From contig NC_012965.1 of NCBI RefSeq assembly GCF_000027005.1, positions 1,909,001 through 1,973,000 of the forward strand: a stretch of DNA of 64,000 bases, in the 5' to 3' direction. A model generated the notes under the pieces. The model was not told where the DNA came from. It made no database searches and worked only from the letters and a program-made list of their open reading frames with translations. The position numbers and the translations under genes are program-made. Below are positions 47,216-56,275 of this stretch, one piece after another (the first letter of the stretch is position 1; each line of letters starts with the position of its first letter). This DNA comes from Komagataella phaffii GS115 (taxonomy: Eukaryota; Ascomycota; Pichiomycetes; Pichiales; Pichiaceae).

Positions 47216-49258
47216 TTACTGTGCTTGGTTTTGTGATCGTGCTGTAGTCATAAACAGTTTATAAATAACAGCAGTCGCTAGTCCTATAATAAAAGACATG
47301 GTTAATGCTGACTCCAAAAAGGTCATTTTGGTAAACATATCAGCGTTGTTTCCAATTTGTGTAAATCTTGGGGGATACGTAACTCTGGATGCCTCATCTT
47401 TAGAGTTAAATGAGCCAAAGTAAGTGTTGTACCACATCTTCAACTTGAGCCGTATTAATGCTAATTGAATTGGAAGGAAATGATCTTTCCTTCGAAGAGC
47501 CAAATCATAATATCTTTTCGCCAAATGAAAATCTTGTGGTACATCTTTTCCCATTTCATATAAATTTGCAAGGTTATATGCTCCCTGTGCGCCATTTGTC
47601 TCGGCCACTTCTTTGTAGGCACTCAAATAAGCATCTTTGCCCTGGATTTTGGTTTCATATAAAGCATCAGCTAAGTATAAACCAGCATCGATGTTTCCCT
47701 GCAAAAAGGCTCTTTGGTAGTTTTTTAAAGCTAGTGGGGTTAGTATTGGATGGATATCTGCATTTTTCTGATACAGCATAAAAGCAGAAGACGTCTGTGC
47801 TGTTTCTAAGCCAAGTTCTGCTGACATAAGATACAAAACAAGTGCCGCCCTGTAGTTTCCTAAAAGGAAATGTTGCAGTGCTAATTTCATACCATTGGAC
47901 GCTAAAGGTTCTATCAAAGGCATACAAGCCTTTGCCGCACCTAATCGCACTATATATTCATCACTTGGTTTAGTGAGATAGGCATAATTGCGATTCAAGA
48001 CATTTACTATAGTTGCGTTTGCCAGATTTTCCCGGCTGGGGAAGTCAATTGTTCCATATTGAAAATCAACTGTGAACTGGCTCAAACTGGCTCTAGGAAT
48101 CTTAAATGGAGGAACTGGCTTTGTTTCGTTAAGATACTTTAAGTCTTGAGAAGGTTCTAATGGAACAAAAACACCATAAGCTTTGGAAGTGGCTGGGAGC
48201 TTGATATCTGGAAGAGTTGCCTTAATAAGATGCTTTTCAGCAGCTTCCATATTTTGTGGAGTACCCCTTCCTGCCAAATACAACTTCCCTAGCAGAGCAT
48301 GGCAACGAGTATAATACCAAACATCGACTGAGTTGAGCTCCGTCGGTGATTCGCCCAAAAGATAATCTGCTCTTCGGACACAAATCTGTGCCAACTCAAA
48401 AGCCGAAGTATAATTCCTTGGATGAATGTAGTCTCCCAGAAAATCTGACATCATTAAAGAATATATCTGAATCAGATCGCTATCCGCTGGTGTATACTCA
48501 TAATTTTCATACAGATGAATATCATCTAAGGACCTGACCATTGAAGAAGGGGTCTCAGAAGCCTCATAATAGAGACCTCCATGAAAATCTGGAATTCGGA
48601 TGTTAAAATTCTCCAATGGAAAAGGCATTACTGGATTAACCATTTCTTCATGTTGAGGGTATATCTTAGAGAGTGCAGCCACATGGTAAAAGTTTGCCAA
48701 ATTTTCATCTTTGAGGACATCAATTCCATGCCAGTAGCGTGTTCCTAATGCCATCATAGCTTTAACGTTTCCTAAATCGGCTGAGTGTTGATAATGTAAT
48801 AAAGCCCTACCCTGATCGGCTGAAGTTTGATTCAGATCCCCAATACTGTACAAAAATCCCAACTTGAAGTGATCTTCAGAATTGACCCTCAATTGTGAAA
48901 GTCGTTCCAAATATTTCACAGAGTCAGCCAATGGAATATAGACTGAATAGTTATAGTATATCCCACAATCTGCAAGTAACTCTAATGCTTCGATGTGATC
49001 ATTATCACAGAGCTTCCTTAACTCATTGACGGCTGTGCAGTTATTTTTCACTTCATTGATGAGGCCAGTACTCAAAAAACGACCCAATGCTGATTCCAGC
49101 ACTAGTTGTTGCTGCGAGTTCGAATATAGAGAGAACACATCATCAGGAGATATCTCTTCCGCGTTTGCTAGTTCTTTAACTAAAGTAGAGTACTGTGACT
49201 GATATGACTGATCTGCTATCGTGCAGGCCAAGAAACAACATAGAAGGTAGATGAACAT
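47216..49258 (-). CDS. HRD3: ERAD receptor Hrd3 (SEL1L)
   Basis: Lumenal substrate receptor and stabiliser of the Hrd1 ubiquitin ligase in ER-associated degradation. 680 residues: signal peptide (MFIYLLCCFLACTIA), many Sel1-type (TPR-like) repeats (LGTRYWHGIDVLKDENLA, ALLGKLYLAGRGTPQNMEAA, YNLANLYEMGKDVPQDFHLA), several N-x-S/T sites, and a C-terminal membrane helix near 650-668 with a short cytosolic tail. Convergent with the alpha-arrestin gene, 14 bp between stops. Divergent from the p62 gene. Confidence 0.92.
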   Translation of the reverse strand: MFIYLLCCFLACTIADQSYQSQYSTLVKELANAEEISPDDVFSLYSNSQQQLVLESALGRFLSTGLINEVKNNCTAVNELRKLCDNDHIEALELLADCGIYYNYSVYIPLADSVKYLERLSQLRVNSEDHFKLGFLYSIGDLNQTSADQGRALLHYQHSADLGNVKAMMALGTRYWHGIDVLKDENLANFYHVAALSKIYPQHEEMVNPVMPFPLENFNIRIPDFHGGLYYEASETPSSMVRSLDDIHLYENYEYTPADSDLIQIYSLMMSDFLGDYIHPRNYTSAFELAQICVRRADYLLGESPTELNSVDVWYYTRCHALLGKLYLAGRGTPQNMEAAEKHLIKATLPDIKLPATSKAYGVFVPLEPSQDLKYLNETKPVPPFKIPRASLSQFTVDFQYGTIDFPSRENLANATIVNVLNRNYAYLTKPSDEYIVRLGAAKACMPLIEPLASNGMKLALQHFLLGNYRAALVLYLMSAELGLETAQTSSAFMLYQKNADIHPILTPLALKNYQRAFLQGNIDAGLYLADALYETKIQGKDAYLSAYKEVAETNGAQGAYNLANLYEMGKDVPQDFHLAKRYYDLALRRKDHFLPIQLALIRLKLKMWYNTYFGSFNSKDEASRVTYPPRFTQIGNNADMFTKMTFLESALTMSFIIGLATAVIYKLFMTTARSQNQAQ

Positions 49259-49408
49259 GTGCCGAGCGACGATAGTAGGTCAGGAATTGATAGTTGTTTG
49301 AACAGCGATAAATGTTTCTGTACTTAGCATCTAACTCTGCCCTTGCGCGATGGGCTTCTCTCCTTTCTGACCTAGTTTTTCAGAAGGAGAGCACATCGTC
49401 TCGAGTTG

Positions 49409-50371
49409 ATGCCAATTAAGTATAGTTGTTGCAGAGAAGGAGAGTGGCTTGAAGATTATAATAATTGGTACGACTTGGCTCAGCTCTACTTTTGCACCAA
49501 ATGTCAACGTATCAAATGTTGGAGATGTACTCAGCCTGTTATCAAGGTTAAATTCTGCTCGAGATGTTCGCAGATAACGACGGGCAACAATTGCCCTAAG
49601 CATTGTTTCAACTGTCCTAAATGTAATGGGGCTCTCAAGATCACTAGTTCTACTGAAAAGGATGGAAAGTCTTTCATGTTCAATTGTCAATGCGGTTATA
49701 GCTTTGACACTGGTACGATACACCAACCACAACCATTGAGTAGAATCATTCGCAATTTGAACAAAAACACGCCCTACTACCAACTGAAAGCTTTTTATGA
49801 AGGTAAAGGATCTCTTCCAAAACAAAATGAAGATGGTGATCCCTCTTGGGGAACAAACAAACTGCCTATTCTCGCTCGAGTTCGAAGTAAGAATGACGTC
49901 TACTGCAGAGTTTGCAAAAGCTGGTTGATAGTACATAGAGCCGATGTCTCTTCTACTGCTAAATTCAATTCAACCGCTCAAGACTACGTGCCAGAGGTAT
50001 ATCTGGATAGATCTCAAGATAAGTTTCTTCTACATTTCATCAATAATTCCAAAGAGCTAATGGATGTCAAAATCACATATTCTCCCGGTACCGAATACCA
50101 TTTTCCAAACACGAAGTTTAAATTGGGTGCAACAACGGAAAAGCTTGTGGGACAGACGAAAGACTCAACTGCAGAAGTAAAGACTCAATCTTTAAATGAA
50201 GATCAAGGGAATCTAAGAGTTCAAGTTTCAACTACTCCTCCTGAGGTATCACTCAATCACGTTATCATACCTATAGAAACCCAATTGCAAGAGTTTAGCA
50301 TACCCATTCACGTTCAAATATCGGGTCAGCTTAGCTTTGGCTTCTCGTGCATGAATATACCAGAAGTGTGA
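49409..50371 (+). CDS. Dynactin subunit p62 (DCTN4)-like zinc protein
   Basis: Pointed-end subunit of dynactin, supporting dynein cargo interaction. 320 residues from the ATG at 49409. The N-terminal ~130 residues carry paired Cys motifs in DCTN4 order: LYFCTKCQRIKCWRC, VKFCSRC, KHCFNCPKCNGAL, FNCQCGYSFD, and later DVYCRVCKSWL. The C-terminal part is beta-rich with VSLNHVIIPIETQL. The family is found in animals and filamentous fungi, and as far as I know is missing from S. cerevisiae, so it is a retained ancestral gene. Starts 150 bp from the divergent HRD3. Confidence 0.8.
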   Translation: MPIKYSCCREGEWLEDYNNWYDLAQLYFCTKCQRIKCWRCTQPVIKVKFCSRCSQITTGNNCPKHCFNCPKCNGALKITSSTEKDGKSFMFNCQCGYSFDTGTIHQPQPLSRIIRNLNKNTPYYQLKAFYEGKGSLPKQNEDGDPSWGTNKLPILARVRSKNDVYCRVCKSWLIVHRADVSSTAKFNSTAQDYVPEVYLDRSQDKFLLHFINNSKELMDVKITYSPGTEYHFPNTKFKLGATTEKLVGQTKDSTAEVKTQSLNEDQGNLRVQVSTTPPEVSLNHVIIPIETQLQEFSIPIHVQISGQLSFGFSCMNIPEV

Positions 50372-50464
50372 ATTGGAAGTGCATGCAATTCTACTTCTGA
50401 ACACGCTACGCGAAAGTATCTAGGCAAGTATTTTAGCTTGCCTGCTTTCTTTCTCATCACAATC

Positions 50465-50776
50465 ATGGGGAATGACGGCCTATCAAAGACTACGCTTGCA
50501 AGGTTGTTTCATACCGTAGCGTTTGAAGAACCAGATACAAGAATATCTTCCAAGACTTTGGAACTCTCCATTGAGTATCTTAAGATTTTCACAAAAGAAG
50601 CGGTCATTAGGGCGGATGAAGTGAGGAGAGATCGAAATGGGCAAGTTCGTTCCAAATACAACATCAAACTAGAAAATGTCGAAGATCAACCCATAGAAAA
50701 TACCGATTCAAATGGTGGGATACTGGATGTCAATCACCTGAGTCAAATATCAGGAAGTCTAATTTTAGATTTCTAA
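50465..50776 (+). CDS. MHF2: Histone-fold protein Mhf2 (CENP-X)
   Basis: Small histone-fold partner of Mhf1 (CENP-S), acting with the FANCM helicase (Mph1) in fork repair and at the CCAN kinetochore. 103 residues from the ATG at 50465. Helices match CENP-X: LSKTTLARLFHTVAFEEPDT, RISSKTLELSIEYLKIFTKE followed by AVIRADEVRRD, then LDVNHLSQISGSLILDF, the last segment being the family signature. An extra ~25-residue acidic loop (about 60-85) separates helices 2 and 3. Follows the p62 gene by 93 bp with a CGCGAAA (SCB-like) motif at 50409-50415. Confidence 0.87.
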   Translation: MGNDGLSKTTLARLFHTVAFEEPDTRISSKTLELSIEYLKIFTKEAVIRADEVRRDRNGQVRSKYNIKLENVEDQPIENTDSNGGILDVNHLSQISGSLILDF

Positions 50777-50800
50777 TTACGAATAAATTAATGGTATCAA

Positions 50801-51802
50801 CTAAATAAACATGTCACGTACAAACTCACGAAGTTCTGTATCTTTATTGCTGTCAGTTCTGGAATGGTGAACATCTCGATTCCCTTTTCGATCGGACTTG
50901 TCATTCAGCATATTGATCTGAAAAAGCTCCAGCTGCTCTCTATCGTGTCCCATCTTTGATGAACCTGTGTCCACAGTTTCCAACTCTGTCAGGTAACCCA
51001 TTTCTAGGATAGCAGATATTATGGATGAGTTCAGTTTGCCGTTCTTGGGAAATTGAAATACCTTCACATGTTGAAACAATCTGTAATATTTGGTAGAAAT
51101 CTTGGTAGTGTTCCAGTTAAGATTGAATTGTTGCAACTTGGGTGCTTGAATATTGGGCTCTAATACTTTGGACTCTTCCAGATCTAAGTATTCTAGTTCT
51201 GGATAGTGGCCTTGTAGTGTAGTGATACTTCGACACCCTTTGATGCAAAACGTTTTCAAGTTTGAAGAACACTTTAGAGGGATATAAGAAAGGAAATCAG
51301 AATGGGATATGCTCAATTCCTCCAGTGAGGGAAAAAATCCATCAATATCCTCTAGCTGCGGACATCCTTTTACCTCCAATCTGACAAGGGACTCGCTGTG
51401 GAAGCCTACCAATGTTTCTAGTCCCACGGCACTAAGCCTCAAATTACGCAACGTTCCACAGTTGGACGGTAAACTCTTAAGCTTGGGTGCCACTTCAATT
51501 TCCAAAGATGTCAAATTGGGCATGATCAAGTTGTCCATTTGCTGGACTTCGAAAATCAAGTCGCATCGGAGAGTGCGCACGTTAGGGAAAACGCCTTTAA
51601 GCTGGCCATTAGTAATAAAATGTGAAGTGTCATTAAGAACCATTCCATCAATCTCTATTTTTTTCCCTGTAATGTTCATCTGGGATCCATGGAGAACAAG
51701 AGTCTTATCATGATCTTTCATTGTATTTGAGTTTGACGAAGCAGGGTACTTACTGGAGAAAGGTTGGTAGCGGACAGGCGGTAGCTCTGATTCTGTAGTC
51801 AT
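50801..51802 (-). CDS. Leucine-rich-repeat protein, unidentified
   Basis: Not assigned to a known gene. 333 residues with about eight irregular leucine-rich repeats of the NLTSLEIEVAPKLKSLPSNC, LRNLRLSAVGLETL, LVRLEVKGCPQLEDI, LEELSISHSDFLSYI, LKTFCIKGCRSIT, LEYLDLEESKVLE kind, over about residues 70-250. No F-box, signal peptide or membrane helix is evident. The charged C terminus (NRDVHHSRTDSNKDTELREF) is probably disordered. Convergent with MHF2 by 24 bp. Confidence 0.75.
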   Translation of the reverse strand: MTTESELPPVRYQPFSSKYPASSNSNTMKDHDKTLVLHGSQMNITGKKIEIDGMVLNDTSHFITNGQLKGVFPNVRTLRCDLIFEVQQMDNLIMPNLTSLEIEVAPKLKSLPSNCGTLRNLRLSAVGLETLVGFHSESLVRLEVKGCPQLEDIDGFFPSLEELSISHSDFLSYIPLKCSSNLKTFCIKGCRSITTLQGHYPELEYLDLEESKVLEPNIQAPKLQQFNLNWNTTKISTKYYRLFQHVKVFQFPKNGKLNSSIISAILEMGYLTELETVDTGSSKMGHDREQLELFQINMLNDKSDRKGNRDVHHSRTDSNKDTELREFVRDMFI

Positions 51803-52043
51803 ATCAAGCTCTATAGACCCCTAAATCAAAAGATCTATCATCTTTGTTGGAAGATTTTATAGTATCCAACACTGGCCAAGGCGAAATACTAATTTACCCC
51901 AGATCTCACATAAATCTTCCCTTTTGGGGGTCTGCAGCCGACAAGCGGGTAGGGAGAGCCAAAAAATTTTGCGCGGCGGTTCAAGTTAGATCTTGCGCCC
52001 AAGTGAGTTAGTTGGTCGGCATTCTAATACTTTGAAGATCTAA

Positions 52044-53816
52044 CTAGCTATGTACTAAAGGATTTAAAGGATCATCGTTGGGATCAATCGAGAATATCTT
52101 ATCAGGATTGAGTATACGCTTAGGATCAATAGCAAACTTGATCTTGCGCATTAAATCTACTGTGTCGTGGCCATCTTCCTCTAAAAGGAAACCCCTTTTC
52201 CCGTACCCTACTCCATGTTCACCTGTACATGTTCCACCCATAGCTATAGCTCTTTGGACCATTCTATCAACTATCCGAGCAGCTCTTTCGTGTTGATCCT
52301 TCTTGTAAAGCAAAAATACATGGAAGTTTCCATCCCCAGCATGGCCAACCATTGAGGATGGAAGGCCGGAAGAGTCTATATCTTTCTTAGTTTCAAGTAG
52401 AACATCGGGCAACCTGGAAATAGGAACCGCTACATCGGTGGTCCAAACCTGGATATCTGGGGAAATGCTCTCTCGACCATAGTTGATTGTCGACCACAAA
52501 GCTACCTTTCTAGCGTTCCATAATTCCAATTTCTCGTCCTCCTCTGAGGCATAGTGCATTTTAACTGCGCCGTAGTGGTCTGCGATATCTTTCACTGTCT
52601 TTTTTAAGTCATCTACAGCATTTTTCGTAGGACCTCCAAGCTTGAAAAATAAGGTTGGAACTTCGTTGTACTTCTGTGTAGTCTCACCACTGGCGTTTAT
52701 GTACCTCATCATGTTGTCATCAACTAATTCCATTGCATCCACTTGAAGACCTCGTCCAACAATATCAGCTACAGTGCTGGCAGCATTCCTAATTCCAGGA
52801 AAAGCTACCACTGCCACTGTTTGAAAAGGTGGTTTCACGTGCAGTCTTAAAGTTGCCTCAGTGACGACTCCAAGTGTTCCTTCACTACCAATGAATAATC
52901 CTGTTAAATTATAACCTGCAGACGACTTAGTGGGCCTCTGTTTGGTCTTTATGATTGTTCCATCTGCGAGGACAACGGTCAAATTCAGAACGTTTTCTTT
53001 CATCGTTCCGTATCTGGAGGCATTAGTTCCAGAGCACGAAGTACCCACCATTCCACCAATACAGGCCGACGGTCCTGGATCTGGTCCAAACAAAAGTCCA
53101 TAATCATCTAAATAGTCAGCCAATGTCTCCCATCCGACACCTGGCTGCACTACAACATCAAGGTCTTCTTTATGCAGCTCCAAGACTTTGTCCATACGAG
53201 AGAGATCTAAAGAAATTCCTGATCTTGTGGATATGAAATGTCCTTCCAAAGATGTTCCTCCTGTAAATGGTACTATTGGGACAGAGTATTCGTGACATAT
53301 CTTCATTATTTCGGACACTTGCTCCGTTGACGTACCATAAACTACATATTTGGGAAATTGGGTACTCTCGGGATGATGACTGTTCCAGTAAGTGTCATTG
53401 TGACTCTTGATCGTCTCTTCTGTAGTAACAACGTTCTCTTTTCCAAGTACTTGCTCAAGTTTAGTGCGACACTGTTCTATAGTTTTCTCATTAGCGTATT
53501 GTGGAGCAATTATACCTTTCAATGGAGTGGTACTACTTTTAGGGAAAAGAAAAGGTGGAGGCTTTTCACTGATTGAATAAGCCGAAGATAATGATCCTAT
53601 AACAACACCAAGAGTCAGGGCTAACCCCAATTTGATGGTATTATTGCCAGATCCGCTGGCTGATGGGCCTTGAAAAGTCGTAAGTGCCTTGTCGTTACGG
53701 GAGGCATTGTCATTTAATGATTTCAGTTTAGGAATTTCTGGCTTTGTTTTCGATACACTGTTGCTAACTTTGGAATATTGGGCAAAAGACCTACAAATTC
53801 TTCCAAATTTCAACAT
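52044..53816 (-). CDS. DLD1: Mitochondrial D-lactate:cytochrome c oxidoreductase
   Basis: FAD enzyme oxidising D-lactate to pyruvate with electrons passed to cytochrome c; inner membrane facing the intermembrane space. 590 residues, close to S. cerevisiae Dld1 (587). Basic presequence (MLKFGRICRSFAQYSKV), then a membrane/sorting helix at about 61-80. The FAD-binding (PCMH-type) domain carries VPFTGGTSLEGH and GLLFGPDPGPSACIGGMVGT; the C-terminal domain has SSMVGHAGDGNFHV and GTCTGEHGVGYGKRGF. Related to Dld2/AIP2 but the N-terminal anchor indicates Dld1. Confidence 0.93.
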   Translation of the reverse strand: MLKFGRICRSFAQYSKVSNSVSKTKPEIPKLKSLNDNASRNDKALTTFQGPSASGSGNNTIKLGLALTLGVVIGSLSSAYSISEKPPPFLFPKSSTTPLKGIIAPQYANEKTIEQCRTKLEQVLGKENVVTTEETIKSHNDTYWNSHHPESTQFPKYVVYGTSTEQVSEIMKICHEYSVPIVPFTGGTSLEGHFISTRSGISLDLSRMDKVLELHKEDLDVVVQPGVGWETLADYLDDYGLLFGPDPGPSACIGGMVGTSCSGTNASRYGTMKENVLNLTVVLADGTIIKTKQRPTKSSAGYNLTGLFIGSEGTLGVVTEATLRLHVKPPFQTVAVVAFPGIRNAASTVADIVGRGLQVDAMELVDDNMMRYINASGETTQKYNEVPTLFFKLGGPTKNAVDDLKKTVKDIADHYGAVKMHYASEEDEKLELWNARKVALWSTINYGRESISPDIQVWTTDVAVPISRLPDVLLETKKDIDSSGLPSSMVGHAGDGNFHVFLLYKKDQHERAARIVDRMVQRAIAMGGTCTGEHGVGYGKRGFLLEEDGHDTVDLMRKIKFAIDPKRILNPDKIFSIDPNDDPLNPLVHS

Positions 53817-54586
53817 ATTTTGCAGCGGTTAATATGAAACGGCAAAATACATCAGAAAGCTCGGTCTGTATATATATATACATAGCCGTGCGCGAGTTGC
53901 TTTTGAAACCTCTCTTCTCTTTCTGCAGACGATGTGGGAACGTGACATACAGAGACTAGTTTGCAATGGTGCTTATTCTAGTAATTCCTACCATACTTTG
54001 GCGACATCTTTGAAGTATCCTTCTCAGACTTCTCCGTCCATGAAAAGTTCTTTTCAATGATGTCTCGGTGGCTTTTTCTGAGAAGATTACCACTCTATAG
54101 CGACAGCTGAAAGCCATGAAAACGAAAAGACCGCGGACTAAATCAACCGTTTTTATATTCTGTGCATATCATTGCATAGATGTTTGTGTGGTTTAGCATT
54201 TTGACTAGCATTTAAGGTTTGTTCAATTCTGAAGAAGGAATTCCTCTGTTTTGTTGATAGTAACTCACTTGAATACCACTTTGCTGAGAGGTAGATTCAG
54301 ATATCAGCTGTGTTGGTTCGGCGTTGTGTCTGTAAAGATAGTATAACGCAACATCCTCCTGCTGGCACTTTTTTTCTCTCTACATCCACCAGATTTTAGG
54401 CTCAGCTCTAGGGGTGGTTATGTTCTATTGGCGACAAATGGAACAACGTAATAAAAGGTACAGATCGTCAATCACTCAAAAAGGGCTATTCTGTATACTG
54501 CAAACATTGATGTGACTACAGTAAAACAAAATGAGTGAGCAACTGTGAACTATTAATGAGTTTGAATTATATAAGCAGTTATCTTT
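53817..54586. promoter_or_regulatory. DLD1 upstream region
   Basis: 770 bp between the DLD1 start and the HCR1 stop (both on the minus strand), holding the DLD1 promoter and the HCR1 3' end. A TATATATATATA tract at 53869-53880 is 53 bp upstream of the DLD1 ATG, close for a yeast TATA box. No ORF, tRNA or repeat was recognised in the rest. Confidence 0.5.
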
Positions 54587-55357
54587 CTACATGAAATCGT
54601 CATCACCAAGATCATCATAATTAGTGGTATCCATATCATCCTTTCTGAACGAGCCTCCAACATTAGCACGCACGTTTTTGGCCTTCTTTTTTCCTGCACC
54701 TCCTGTGGAAGTTCCACCACTTTTAGCCAAACGTGCCTGGCGCTCAACCTTGATTTTCTCTTTCTCCATTACGCTCAAAGTGGATATGACCTTTCTGAGG
54801 TTCTCCAACGATAGAGGGTTACTCAAATCTCTTATAAGATCAATTGCTAAAGATGAAGAATAATTCAACATGCTATCTTTAGCGTAAGATGTTAGTTGTG
54901 TGGAGAGTGCCTTACGGAGGTTCACATAGTCCTGCTTGGTCTCTAGTTCAAATATCGGATGCTCCCTCAATGGAGTATCTTTGGTGAGAGCTGCTTTTCC
55001 AACACCACCGTTGGCCTCAAGGGCTGCACGGGCTGCTCTTGCCCTGGGGTGCTCATCAGCAACACCTAATCCGTCAAAGAGATCTGCAGCATTGTTCAAA
55101 TCAGCGTCCAACTCCGCTTGCTTCAACAGTTCCCTACGTGTTTTGTCATCAACAAGGTCAATATCCAACTTTTTCTGGGTGGGGTTAGCCTTATTCTCCT
55201 TCTTTTTTGAAACAGTCTTGGTGGAGGTCTTGACGGGCGCTTTGGGTGTGTCTACTGTATCCCAAGATTCTAATAATGGTTCATCATCAACTTCATCCTC
55301 CCAACTCTGGGCGGGAACTTTACTAGGGATATCAAAATCTTCGTCGTCCCAAGACAT
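54587..55357 (-). CDS. HCR1: eIF3j-like translation factor Hcr1
   Basis: Substoichiometric eIF3-associated factor aiding 40S recruitment, start selection and termination/recycling. 256 residues starting [22 protein letters not shown], the classic Hcr1/eIF3j acidic Trp-containing N terminus that binds eIF3b. The centre has [20 protein letters not shown]; the C terminus has [14 protein letters not shown], a KKKAKN basic stretch, and an acidic [11 protein letters not shown] end typical of the family. Confidence 0.94.
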   Translation of the reverse strand: MSWDDEDFDIPSKVPAQSWEDEVDDEPLLESWDTVDTPKAPVKTSTKTVSKKKENKANPTQKKLDIDLVDDKTRRELLKQAELDADLNNAADLFDGLGVADEHPRARAARAALEANGGVGKAALTKDTPLREHPIFELETKQDYVNLRKALSTQLTSYAKDSMLNYSSSLAIDLIRDLSNPLSLENLRKVISTLSVMEKEKIKVERQARLAKSGGTSTGGAGKKKAKNVRANVGGSFRKDDMDTTNYDDLGDDDFM

Positions 55358-55692
55358 AACTAGCGTGAATATTCAGGGATTTTTGGTACTTTTTTTTTTT
55401 TAATTTCGAAGCAAGATATCTCTATCCAGCTCACAAGGGGTAAATCTTAAAGGTGTAAGGATGCTTGAATTCTACTTGAAAAATAACTGTTCTACACACG
55501 AATCTGTGTTGACACGGCAGAGATGAAAGAAAAAAAATTTTGAAAAGCCTGACTCCCTCTTTCGCGAAAATGTACACGAGCTGCCAAGACGGCGTCGCAC
55601 GACCGCGCTTATCAGTAATCTATTAGCCAGGCAGTCATTCACTAGGTTTATTATTTCCTTCTTTCGCTTTACTTTGTTTACAAACACTAACA
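55358..55692. promoter_or_regulatory. Divergent HCR1/PAR32-like promoter region
   Basis: 335 bp between divergent starts. An uninterrupted T tract (about 55390-55401) lies just upstream of HCR1. A GATAAG box (as CTTATC) is at 55608-55613, 80 bp upstream of the PAR32-like ATG. GATA factors (Gln3/Gat1 type) control nitrogen-responsive genes, suggesting nitrogen control. Confidence 0.5.
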
Positions 55693-56139
55693 ATGACTGA
55701 AGCCAAACCACAGGCCCCTAAGGAAGGCCAAGATTCGCAGGAGATATTTTTCTCCACCGGTAGAGGAGGTGCAGGTAACATGGGGAAAGGAGAGTCCCTG
55801 CCTTCTCCAAAGCTCGAACCCCAGAGGTCTCGCATCTCTACCAATGAGAATGAACTGTCTCCGATTTACAGCACTGGGCGTGGTGGATTCGGAAACATGC
55901 AGAACAAGAAGGATATAGGGGAAATGGCACACCTGGACGAAGAAATGGGCATTGCTCCTGTTCACTCAAAGAAGATGAGTGAGCAACAACAGCATGTTGC
56001 TGTTGGTAGAGGTGGTTATGGTAACGTCTTAACGGCGTCACAGTCAAGAGGATTAGAAGATAGAGAGGAAACTTCTGAAGACGCCAAACCTCGTAATGGA
56101 AATGGTTTCTTCCGTAAGATCAAAAAGCTCTTTAGTTAG
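55693..56139 (+). CDS. Par32/Amu1-like protein (DUF3602)
   Basis: 148 residues with three copies of the glycine-rich DUF3602 repeat: STGRGGAGNM (21-30), STGRGGFGNM (60-69), AVGRGGYGNV (103-112). The C terminus is a short basic amphipathic end (GFFRKIKKLF). In S. cerevisiae, Par32/Amu1 is hyperphosphorylated when TORC1 is off and inhibits ammonium permeases (Mep1/Mep3) directly. Function here is inferred from the repeats. Tail to tail with GLT1 (136 bp). Confidence 0.85.
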   Translation: MTEAKPQAPKEGQDSQEIFFSTGRGGAGNMGKGESLPSPKLEPQRSRISTNENELSPIYSTGRGGFGNMQNKKDIGEMAHLDEEMGIAPVHSKKMSEQQQHVAVGRGGYGNVLTASQSRGLEDREETSEDAKPRNGNGFFRKIKKLFS

Positions 56140-56275
56140 TTCTGTGTTTTTTTACTCTAGATAATACAATAATCAATCATACATTGGGCAAATAATAACA
56201 ACAAAATCAGTACGTAGAATATTTAAAATTAGAGGACCTCATTTTTTCGGTTTCAAATTTTCTTTTTTTATTTAA

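Noticed and set aside
49331..49936. 201-codon minus-strand ORF
   Set aside because: Antisense to the Cys-rich p62 gene, whose zinc motifs are clearly the coding frame; composition is that of a shadow ORF.
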